Origin: Oehlia diaphana
Lineage: Eukaryota > Glomeromycota > Glomeromycetes > Glomerales > Glomeraceae
DNA length: 20,858 bases
NCBI GenBank assembly: GCA_003833135.1
Contig: QZLH01000634.1
Location: forward strand, 5,869-26,726
Reading direction: 5' to 3'
In this document: piece by piece, positions 10,125-18,960 of the stretch
How the letters are laid out: the number at the start of each line of letters is the position of its first letter
How positions within the stretch are numbered: position 1 is the stretch's first letter
Position numbers and translations under genes: made by a program
Notes under the pieces: model-generated
The model's input: the letters and a program-made list of their open reading frames with translations, nothing else
The model's database searches: none
Told to the model about the DNA's origin: nothing

Positions 10125-10311
10125 CACAGTGAAATTCGATATATCGGAACTTTGATATATCGGAACATAAGTAAAGTCTGAATTGAGGTCTGGAACGGAT
10201 TACCATAATGACATAGTCTATAATTAATTTAACCTCAATATAACGGATTTCTCGATATAACGGATTTTTGACAAATTTTACTAATGGAACATTATATCGA
10301 ATTTCACTGTG
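10125..10311. mobile_element. Pogo-like miniature inverted-repeat element, copy B
   Basis: This 187-bp element has terminal inverted repeats cacagtgaaattcgatata and its near-exact complement tatatcgaatttcactgtg, flanked by TA at 10123-10124 and 10312-10313. The interior repeats cgatata(a/t)cgga motifs on both halves. It encodes nothing; open frames crossing it on the minus strand are by-products of the repeat. It is homologous to copy A, and is inserted in the upstream region of copy 2, where copy 3 has no element. Confidence 0.85.
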
Positions 10312-10394
10312 TATAAACAACGCGAATGAGGCAGTCACGTTGACGATGACAGTTAGACATCGACTTAGATTTCTTTGAGATGCTCTGATCTCTT

Positions 10395-10529
10395 TGCCTC
10401 AGATTAAAACTCACCAATAGAATGTGACAGTTAATGTTATTACACGTGATGATCTACATAGTAATATTACTATATATGGAAATATCACGTGCTTTAGCCT
10501 TCATTTCACGCAAGATGTGATCTGAGGCA
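10395..10529. repeat. Nested inverted repeat with two CACGTG sites
   Basis: Outer arms tgcctcagat (10395-10404) and atctgaggca (10520-10529), inner arms cacgtgat (10443-10450) and atcacgtg (10484-10491), and a perfect palindrome atagtaatattactat (10458-10473) at the centre make a 135-bp degenerate foldback. CACGTG is the core site of bHLH regulators of the Pho4/Cbf1 kind. The segment is absent upstream of copy 3, so it is probably another miniature element, and it brought two E-boxes to within 210 bp of the copy 2 start. Confidence 0.6.
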
Positions 10530-10548
10530 CAACATATACATGTAACGA

Positions 10549-10588
10549 CTGTAACGTTGCAACGTTGCAGCGGAAATTATATATAAGG
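10549..10588 (+). promoter_or_regulatory. Core promoter block of BTB-TLDc copy 2
   Basis: The stretch has gtaacgttgc, a tandem aacgttgc duplication (10553-10568), agcggaaattatat and TATATATAAGG (10578-10588), 66-74 bp before the ATG. Copy 3 has nearly the same block at 14911-14940 with only one aacgttg. Conservation in a decayed gene suggests recent duplication. Confidence 0.6.
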
Positions 10589-10651
10589 TTAACAATTCAA
10601 CAAAATTTCAAAATTTTAATTCTTCTCATTTCTTTTGAAATTTATTAAATC

Positions 10652-11650
10652 ATGAATAATAATATTTTAACGAAGTTATCACAAAATTTACTTGAAATTT
10701 TAAATGATGAAGAATATTATGATGTTACTATTGAAGTTGGTAATGACCCTTATATAAATGCTCATATGGTTTTCTTACATTATCGTTCTACTTACTTACG
10801 AAGAGTTTTGTCGACCAATAAAAGGAAAAATGATGGAACTTTGGCACATATAAAAATACCAAATATTTTACCTGAAATTTTTCAAATAATCTTAAGGTAT
10901 GAGATAGGATGATAAGAATTAAACTTAAAACAGTTGTATAATAATTTTACACTTCTTATTCTAGATATATTTATAGTGGAAGAATTTCTTTGGAGGAATA
11001 TGATACTTTAGATATAATTTAAAATCTTGGTTGCTGGAAGTGAACTTGGTCTCCAAGAATTAATCACTTATTTACAATCCTTTTTGATTAAAACTAAGGC
11101 AAGTTGGATGGAACAAAATTTTAATTTGATATATCAAACAAGCTTTGAAAACGATTCTTTTTTGGAACTTCAAAACTTTTGTACTAAATCTGATAACCAA
11201 AAAGCCAAACAAGATATTCAAATCTCCAAGTTTCTCTTCAATTTCGGAAAAACTTTTGGTCTCACTTATTCAAAGTGATAATCTTCAATGAACGAAATTC
11301 AAGTATGGGAACATGTGCTTAAATGGAGACTTGCTCAAAGCCCAGAGCTTCCTTCCGATCCTACAAATTTTTCAAAAGAAGATTTCAAAACTTTAAAGAA
11401 TAATATACGTCAATGTATTCCACTTATCAGATTTCACAATTTATCTTCTGAAGAATTTTCGAATGAAGTATTACCATACAGAAAAATTTTACCAAAGGAT
11501 TTATTATATGAAGATTTATTGAAATATTTTATGAATCCTAAAAACCAATCAATTGGCGAATCAAAACCTTGTATGACTACTAAAGAAATTAATATTGATT
11601 CCAAAATCATTACACCTTTGTTACTTCGTGATTCTCGTGATGGGTTTGTA
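10652..11650 (+). pseudogene. BTB-BACK-TLDc copy 2, multiply broken
   Basis: This is a decayed paralogue of copies 1 and 3. Exon 1 (10652-10896) is open but has an in-frame 9-bp deletion before AHMVFLHY. The intron 10897-10964 keeps gtatga...ctag at the same position and phase. Exon 2 then carries a one-base insertion near 11020 that makes an immediate TAA, a second +1 shift near 11190 (actaaatctgataacc versus actaatttaataacc), and a -1 shift at 11286-11288 (cttcaatga versus cttcaaatga). An in-frame 78-bp loss after IITP removes the start of the TLDc domain. Homology stops at 11650 and resumes for 20 bp at 13673. Pieces before that read MVAGSELGLQELITY and WEHVLKWRLAQSPELP, clearly BACK-domain sequence. 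No functional full-length product is possible. Confidence 0.92.
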
Positions 11651-11934
11651 GACGATGATGAAAATTTTGTTTATCCAGTTAAAGGCTACGATGATGATGC
11701 TTTCATATACAGTATCAACCCGAAATCAATGATTTGAAGGATAACGCAGATGATGACACGGTCTTTGTTTATACTGAGAATAGCAGTAAAGAAAATTCAA
11801 ATTCAAAGAATTTACATGATAATGGTGAAGGCGAAAGAACTAGTTTCGTTTACCCAGGAAATGATATAAATAGTTCCAATAATAATGCAAACATTAAAAA
11901 AGTGAAGTTCCCAAAGTTAACAAACTATCAGTAG
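11651..11934 (+). pseudogene. Acidic FVYP-repeat coding fragment fused to broken BTB-TLDc
   Basis: I do not recognise this sequence. Two overlapping frames (one ending at 11737, the other 11734-11934) give acidic, Asn/Ser-rich protein in which a short motif recurs: DENFVYP, DDAFIYS, DTVFVYT and TSFVYPG, each preceded by Asp/Glu. The switch in frame near 11705-11735 is most easily explained by a one-base change. The first frame continues without a break from the BACK domain of pseudogene copy 2, so an open chimeric frame exists locally. It is probably a fragment of another host gene brought in with the insertion that interrupts copy 2. Confidence 0.4.
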
Positions 11935-12851
11935 GAGGGTTAACAAAGATTTAAGGTTGATGCACTTCAATTATTTTTTTCACCTTTTATTATTTCATAA
12001 AATTTTAAAATTTCACATATTTTTTACATTCAAGCTTCTTCTGTTTAAGTCTTTTTGGAGACTTTCATGTATTTATCGATCGAGATTAAATTTTAAGGGA
12101 TATTTTTATTCAGTTTTTCATATTTAAATTATTTTATGGGAGTTTTTCTGAAAATTGTTTATTTATACATTTCGATATGTGAGGGTTTCTTTTTTTTTTT
12201 GAACTCATTTTCGAATGATACAACCGATTTTTAATTATTATTTTGATAATTTATTTCGATTTTAATAACATACCTTATTATATTACATTATCACGTATGA
12301 ATATTATTTTTAGTTATTATTTGTGGAATTAAATAATTATATGTTCGGGATGATGTTCAACTCAACCAATTATGATTGGATAAATAAATATCTAAAAAAA
12401 AAATTTAAGGATCACAGAGTATTTAAAGTTCGCTTTTTTCTACATATTAAGCTAAATTATTGCATTTATATGGCATTAAGAAATGTACTTATGTGATAAT
12501 GTTTTCAGAACAGTGTCCATATCCGTGTCCTACTGGTGGTTGTAATACTAGGAATTTTTTAGACATTATGTTGAAGGCGGTGATTTTGGTTACCGTGAAG
12601 ATTGTATTAATGAATTAATCCGTAAAATGAATTAATATCTCTGACGAAGACAGAATAAAATATAATTACTATTGATTAAACTCATCGGAATAAACAATCG
12701 GGACAAATTACTCTGAAATTCGCTAGTTGCGAAAGAATTGTCGGTATGTTTAAATTGGAATGCTATTTAATTATTTTAATGAGAAATCTGGTATAATTAT
12801 TTGATACTAATCATAATTTTATTATTCAGAATTTATTTATGCTTCTCGGGA
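11935..12851. other. Inserted DNA, mostly noncoding, within BTB-TLDc copy 2
   Basis: This AT-rich stretch is part of the 2-kb segment that separates the two ends of copy 2. One short patch at 12508-12640 may be a coding relic: one frame reads EQCPYPCPTGGCN and another, from about 12578, reads GDFGYREDCINELIRKMN. It is preceded by a possible splice acceptor (ttttcag). I cannot name its family. Otherwise no gene is seen. Confidence 0.4.
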
Positions 12852-13133
12852 AAACTAAAACTAGACTATGTTAAACTTGAACAATTAGACGTTTCTTTTC
12901 TTGGTGAATGCACCGCTAGTGTATTTTGTGCAATTGCCAGTCACCCTGCAGACACCTTTGTTTCTAAGGTAATATTAGCAGTGTTTAATCATTCAATATG
13001 CACTCGTGTTATTTTGATTGGTACATTAATTGCTCTACAATGGCTTACTTATAATTATCCTAAAGTTTCAACCAGGTTACCAACTACCGACCCTAGTGGT
13101 TCACTTCGCGTTATGCTAATTCGTCTTGTCTAG
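12852..13133 (+). pseudogene. Mitochondrial phosphate carrier C-terminal fragment
   Basis: The frame reads VSFLGECTASVFCAIASHPADTFVSK (with some change from the usual glycine-rich helix), then ICTRVILIGTLIALQWLTYNYPKV and RLPTT. These match the fifth and sixth transmembrane segments of the mitochondrial phosphate carrier (solute carrier family 25): the SHPAD..VSK signature, the TR(I/V)xxIGTLxALQW helix and the LPTT tail. The 25-35 residues normally between them, including the W.GLG stretch, are reduced to about 11, and upstream domains are missing. It is therefore a fragment, not a working carrier. The local base composition is less AT-rich than the surroundings, as expected for captured conserved coding DNA. 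The recognition is from memory of the family. Confidence 0.75.
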
Positions 13134-13237
13134 TTATTTACGGCTGGTTGACCCACTACCGCTACTTCGTAAAAGTAAATATCAAATTTATGATAGTAGT
13201 CAATAAATCTTAATACCTACTTCTTTATTGCTTTAAT

Positions 13238-13570
13238 TTGGAAAGGCCATTTCACAGCATTAGGTGGTGCTTTCTCCTTTTTCTACTTTGCCATCCTGTT
13301 TTGCCACCGACGGGTGCTATGAACAACCGCCGAGCTACTAAAAGTTGCCCTTACCTATCAAAAATGAGCGTCGCGACTATGGAGGGGGAATTTATGGTTC
13401 ATTTTTGTAAACATTACTTTAATGGAGTATTTCAATCTAAACTACTTTTTGATATTCAAAGTGGACTAGGCTCAACTCGAGCCCACACGAACTTTCATTC
13501 AGATGATTTTGAGTCATCCATGTCTACAAATTCCAATCCATTTGAGCTTTTTTTAGTAGATAGCGATTAG
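13238..13570 (+). pseudogene. Unidentified coding-like open frame, possible captured gene piece
   Basis: An open frame of 110 codons lacks an upstream ATG; the first ATG is at 13319. Composition is clearly richer in G/C than the flanks and it reads like real protein, with NNRRATKSCPYLSKMSVATM followed by an acidic tail. The CPYLSKM piece resembles the Cys-Pro heme-regulatory segment near the N-terminus of 5-aminolevulinate synthases, but the rest does not match what I know of that enzyme, so I do not assign it. It lies about 0.1 kb after the phosphate-carrier fragment, inside the same insert. Confidence 0.3.
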
Positions 13571-13672
13571 ACTTTCTTAAATCTCAAGGTTCTAGTCAAT
13601 ATCGGTGATTCTTTTTCCAAGCCTTCGAAAAAACATTAGGTTAAAGCATATTGTTACAATTTAATATGATAT

Positions 13673-13692
13673 ATAATCAATCTCGTACTGTA
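13673..13692 (+). pseudogene. TLDc remnant of BTB-TLDc copy 2
   Basis: The 20 bp ataatcaatctcgtactgta are identical to copy 1 at 8796-8815, where they encode part of DNQSRTV in the TLDc domain. Immediately downstream, sequence homologous to the 3' flanks of copies 1 and 3 begins. This places the right edge of the 2-kb insert at about 13672 and shows the remaining TLDc coding region was lost. Confidence 0.8.
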
Positions 13693-14910
13693 GAAAATTT
13701 AAATCGTCAAAATTAGATACAAGACTGTTAGTAGTTGACCATATTATAAAAATTATTATTTTAATATGATCTCTTACTTATCCACAAAATCCTTGATATT
13801 ATACTAGAGTTTCTTGTTTTTTTAGACAAATTAAACTGCGGTACTATATTTACCGTTCTAAACATATCAGAATTTTTTTGTGGATGGATTCATAATTTCG
13901 CTCGTCTAAATTTTGTGATAACACGAGGAAAAAAGTCTTTATTACATAATCCGTAAATAAACTGATAAACTAGATCTTTTCTCTAAAATAAAGATGGTGA
14001 GATGATCAAATTCGGGCAAATTCGGGAATCAAAGGTTATTTACTTATTTCAGATTAATATATCAACAACAAGTCATTTATATTTGTGAATGAGCATTTTT
14101 TTTTTATTGATACTTTATTTCAAAATATTATTTAATCTCGGTTTTTACAACAAACCAATTAGGTACATCGTCCATTGAAGAAATTTCTGAACTAATTATG
14201 ACAATAAATCATAGCTATCTTATCCTTGGTTAATAATCCACAAAATTTGACCCTTATTATTATTAACAGGCAGTATATTGCATTTTTGATATGTTCTATA
14301 TTATTTTTTGGTAATGTTGCGTATTTTACTACGTTTTTTTGTCCTCTTATCATTCGTATTAATAATTTCTGACTATGAAATTTTCTTTTCTTTATTGAAG
14401 CAGACTAAATAAATGATCTCGAAGTCGTCGTTACTCGTTCAAACGAAATCTCATAGGGTATTACACATATTTTTTTTGAAAAAATATCTTTCACAATTTT
14501 TTTAAGAATTAGTATACTATACATCCAATTCTGAATTAAACTATATTTTCAGAATTTTGAATGATAGCATATACTATTTATCAGCAATTAGAGGTAATAC
14601 GCGTAATAAAACATTTTGCTTTCAGAATAGCGCAACTTGAAAAATAGGAATTGTGTATAAGTTTATTTAAATTTATAAATTAAACCATTATTTGTTATGG
14701 ATGATAACAAAACTTTGGAGATATTAAATTACTAAATATTTATTTGAAATTTCTTAATTTAACAAAAAAGAATTAAATTATGTTGAGAAACTCTCTATAT
14801 TTTCGTTAATTGAGATGAAATTTCTTATAAAATTCAAGATCAGCAGAGTTCGGACTAATTTTGAGTAACACAAACTATCAAGCATGTCATCCGGTGCTAC
14901 GACTGCTACG
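13693..14910. other. Spacer between BTB-TLDc copies 2 and 3
   Basis: This is noncoding. 13694-13985 is duplicated 3' flank shared with copy 1 (9239-9755) and copy 3 (16826-17110). 14594-14877 is duplicated 5' flank shared with 9829-10080, beginning with taatacgcgtaataaaa. The middle, about 14000-14590, is AT-rich with no recognisable match in the window. No gene seen. Confidence 0.65.
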
Positions 14911-14940
14911 TGTAACGTTGTAGCGGAAATTATATTTAAG
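14911..14940 (+). promoter_or_regulatory. Core promoter block of BTB-TLDc copy 3
   Basis: tgtaacgttgtagcggaaat is followed by a TATA-like tatatttaag at 14931, 58-67 bp before the ATG. The following leader (caacaaaatt, ttcttctcattc, tttattaaatc-ATG) is almost the same as before copy 2. Conservation across copies argues for real promoter function. Confidence 0.65.
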
Positions 14941-14997
14941 GGTTATAATTCAACAAAATTTTTAATTCTTCTCATTCCTTTTTAAATTTATTAAATC

Positions 14998-16470
14998 ATG
15001 AATGATAATATTTTGACTAAGTTATCACAAAATTTACTTGAAATTTTAAATGATGATGAATATTATGATGTTACTATTGAAGTTGGTAATGACCCTTATA
15101 TAAAGATATTTCATGCTCATATGGTTATCTTACATTATCGTTCTAATTATTTACGAAGAATTTTGTCGACCAATAAAAAAGAAAATAAAGGAACTTTGGT
15201 ACATATAAAATTACCAACTATTTCGCCTGAAATTTTTCAAATAATTTTAAGGTAATGAATTAAGTAGAAAAGAATTAACTTTAAATATTTAAATTAACAA
15301 ATGGTGTATCAGAATTATAAAAAAAAAAATATTTGATTTTACGCTTTTTATTTTAGATATATTTATGGTGGAGAAATTTCTTTAGAGGAATATGATACTT
15401 CGGATATAATGGATATCCTAATTGCTGGAAGTAAACTTGGTCTTCAAGAATTAATCACTTATTCACAATCCTTTTTGATTGAAACTAAGGCAAATTGGAT
15501 GGAACAAAATTTTAGTTTGATATATCAAACAAGCTTTGAGAACGATTCTTTTTTGGAACTTCAAAAATTTTGTACTAATTTAATAACCAAAAAGCCAAAC
15601 AAGATATTCAGATCTTCAAGTTTCTCTTCAATTCCGGAAAAACTTTTGGTCTCACTTATTCAAAGTGATAATCTTCAAATGAGCGAAATTCAAGTATGGC
15701 AACATATGCTCAATTGGGGACTTGCTCAAAATCCAGAACTTCCTTCTGATCCTACAAATTTTACAAAAGAAGATTTTAATACTTTGAAAAATAGTTTACA
15801 ACATTGCATCCCACATATTAGATTCTATAATTTAACTTCTGAAGAATTTTCAAACAGAGTGTTGCCTTATAAAACAATTTTGCCAAAAGAATTATATAAA
15901 GATTTATTAAAATATTTTTTGAATCCCAATAGCCAATTATCAATGCCTCGTATAGTTGCTGATTCCAAGATCATTACACCTCAGCATGTTGAATTAATTT
16001 CAAAATGGATCGATAGATTAGAAATTACAAATGAGATAAAAAATACCTACGAATTCAAATTGTTACTTCGTGGATCGCATGATGGATTTTCACCTAAAAA
16101 ATTTCATGAAATCTGTGATAATCAATCTCATACTGTGACAATAATTAAAGTGAAAAATAGTAAAGAAATTCTTGGTGGATATAATCCTTTTGAATGGAAA
16201 TCTGATGGTTCTAATTGCACCACTAAAGATAGTTTTATATTCTCTTTTAAGAATGATGATATTAATAGTTATATCTTAAGTCGTGTAGAAGATGAAAGAC
16301 ATGCTGTAAGTAACGATCGTAGTTTTGGTCCATCATTCGGTATCGATCTTTTTTTTAATGAAACCGTTGGTAAATGCGGTAAAATGGCTTATGAAAAGAA
16401 AATCAGAGAAGCTAGTGGTCTATTTACTGGTTTTTTTTTGTGGAAGAGTATGAAGTATTTCAAATTATAA
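14998..16470 (+). CDS. BTB-BACK-TLDc domain protein, copy 3 (two exons)
   Basis: Exons are 14998-15251 and 15357-16470, with a 105-nt GT-AG intron (gtaatg...ttttag) at the same position and phase as copy 1. The product is 455 residues. BTB is about residues 21-99 (YYDVTIEVG, FHAHMVILHYRS, YIYGGEI), BACK about 100-228 (ANWMEQNFSLIYQTS, WQHMLNWGLAQ), TLDc from about 290 (SKWIDRLEI, LLLRGSHDGF, ILGGYNPFEW, DSFIFSFKN). The last residues read FTGFFLWKSMKYFKL, but the next frame reads VEEYEVFQI, the usual TLDc ending also seen in copy 1. A one-base loss in the T9 run at 16431-16439 explains this; reading the alternative frame would end at 16475. Whether this is real or a sequencing error is open. 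Otherwise the gene looks functional. Confidence 0.9.
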
Positions 16471-18717
16471 GATAAATATCATTTACAGTTGTCAATTTTA
16501 GTATTTATTTATTTGTTTGTTTGTTTGTTTATTTTGAACGCAACTTTTTCTTTTCGCGTAAGCGCATTTTTTTTTATTTTTGAACGCAACTTAAAATTAG
16601 TAATATCGCATGGAACTTAGTTTATATAACTGGAATTTATATAATTTTAGCTTTTAGTAGACCTTTTTTTTATTCTTCTAAATAAACATTATCCGTAAAA
16701 TTATCAATAAAAGTCACGGACGATCTTTGGAACCGTGGTATAATTTAAAGATCTCTTTTTGTGATCAGTGAAGTATCAGTGATAGTCAATTATAACGTCT
16801 TGGTCATATTTATATTTCATTAATAAAATTTAAATCGTTAAAATTACAATGAAATATATATATAATGTATTGGATTGTTAGTATACTGTGTAATAATTAT
16901 TTTAATCGTCTTACAACAACAAGTTTTGCTCTACTTATCTTGGCTTAGAATGCTAATTTATTAATCCCACAAAATCCCTTGAATTTTTTTAATTATGAGC
17001 AAGCCAAACCGATGACGTAATTAATTTTTTGAACAAATTTCCTATGAATATTCTGAATGCTCTAAATATAAAATTTATAAAATTTGCAGTATATTATTTA
17101 CCATTCTTGTCAGAATTCGGTGTATCAAAATTTCGGTGAATTCAAAAAAATTTTTAACGTCCGTTGTAAATTTCTTTTTTTCCTTTTAATGGATGTGGTA
17201 AAATTTTAAATGTGGAACTAAAAATTGTATCTGGCCCGAAGTTTATTGTTTATTTTCTTGGTAATACTACGTATTTTATATTGCGTTCCTGGTGTTGTAA
17301 TGCCGTAGTATCGTATACTTAGTAAATTTATTAATTGTGGGGCGCAGTATTATATTTAGTTTTATATTTGTCATGTGACGTTATAAATTTGGCGTCCGAA
17401 GTTCAAATAATTAATTTGTAGATCATTACGTTTAATTAAGATTATGACGCATATGATTGTATTTATATTTTACATTAATAAAGTATTATTTTGTTAATAT
17501 CTAAGGTGTCAACGTGATTCATCACGGCTTAGGTATTACAGTGTTAATTATTAATTGACGATCACATCAAATTTAGCCAATTGTCCAATTGCCCAACACT
17601 GATTAAGGATATAATATACGTCGTAAACTAGAGCTGTGATCCCCCAGAATTTAGTAAATCAACATTCGGGCATTCCTGGCAATCCTTATTTCGCTTGGGA
17701 TGCTAATCCTTATTGATTTGCAAGGGGGATGGACCGGATCATACCTAAATAAAAAAGGGTTATTCGATTCTTTAACGGGTATTACTCGTTTTGCACTTTA
17801 CCATATATGACTGAGTAATATCCTGATATACTCAGGTAAATAATTTTATAAAATTTAAAAGTTTAACGCATTTTTATTGTTATAATTTGAAAATAATACA
17901 TTTTTGTAATTTTATAGCTACAGTAAATTAAATAAAACAATAAAATTGTTTTTTACTTCACTACCAATATTTCAATAAAATATCATTTACTTATTTCAAC
18001 TTTTTTCCGTTAGTAGCCTTAATTTAAATTAAATACATTAATAAAATGAGTAGTTTTGGGAAAGTAAGATTCATATTAATTCTTACCATATGGAAGTGAA
18101 TTTTAATCAACTGTTCCTTAAAAAGAGACTTTTTTTTAAATATATTTTCTCTATACTCCTATTTTTTATAAGTAATATGGTTGTCTGCGTCAAAATACTT
18201 CTATAATCATTTTCTAATTCCGGATAATATCCGGATCATCTATAGAGCCTGCCGATAAAAGATTTTCCAGTTAACTGTTGATGAGTGTTACAGCTTATAA
18301 AAGTTCTGCGCAAGGTTTTCATTAAGATAAATAAGCAAACTCAACATGTGAATTCACTAATTGCCTAAAAGTAAGCAATCAAATAATATGCCCTTACAAA
18401 ATTTTTTAGTACGAAAAATCACAATATTAAAATACGTTGATAATTTTCAATTATTATCATTTTATGTTTCAATTAGTTAGCAATATGCAATTTAACATTT
18501 CATCATTTTCATTCCCTAATAGCTTAGTATATTACCATCAATTAAAACTTTTGTTTCCGAGATATAATAAACTATGTTAGATGGTACATGATGTCGCTAA
18601 TTGGAATATTTTAAAAGTCATTCTTTTGATCAAATGTTATTACAATTTGTTCCTTATAGCTGACGACGATCTTATTAAGAATTTTCACAATTAAACAAGA
18701 GGTCATTTGAGCCTGGC
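16471..18717. other. Long noncoding spacer after the BTB-TLDc array
   Basis: No gene is recognised in this 2.2-kb stretch. It includes a (tttg)n microsatellite at about 16513-16530; a direct repeat ttttgaacgcaactt at 16532 and about 16579; the 3' flank of the duplicated unit (16826-17110); a palindrome cgtgattcatcacg at 17513-17526; a less AT-rich patch at 17630-17750 with aatccttatt repeated; and ccggataatatccgg at 18220-18234. A TATA-like cttataaaag occurs near 18294 but no gene follows it. A 74-codon frame at 18718-18942 has no recognisable domain. Confidence 0.5.
16507..16530. repeat. (TTTG)n microsatellite
   Basis: Four to five tandem tttg units follow ttta units just after copy 3. A simple-sequence repeat, likely length-variable. 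Confidence 0.8.
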
Positions 18718-18960
18718 ATGTTTTTAGAACATCAGGACACATGGAAATCCACCTTAAATATTATGAAATTATGTGGAAATCTGAATAGTTCCAATATTTC
18801 CAAATTTCCTGTTTGTATTTTGAGTTATTCCAAAACATCTAACAATATTAAAAAGGTGTACCCGGAGATAATAACCTATTCATTAAAAAATGGAATAATT
18901 TTGTTAACAAATAAATCAAGCAACAATATAAATTTAAAGTAAAGTAAAATTTGGACTACC

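Noticed and set aside
10081..10338. 85-codon minus-strand frame
   Set aside because: It lies almost wholly on pogo-like element copy B and its inverted repeats; not a gene.
17630..17750. Possible tRNA or SINE in the GC-richer patch
   Set aside because: I could not find cloverleaf arms or a convincing B-box sequence (GGTTCGANTCC); no tRNA called anywhere in the window.
18290..18360. Promoter-like TATA box (cttataaaag) with downstream ATG
   Set aside because: The ATG is followed at once by TGA and no coding region follows; probably chance or a promoter relic.
18718..18942. 74-codon plus-strand frame beginning MFLEHQDTWKS
   Set aside because: It reads somewhat like protein but no family is recognised, there is a stop shortly upstream, and it sits where the kinase pseudogene's lost body would lie on the other strand. 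Kept as unproven.
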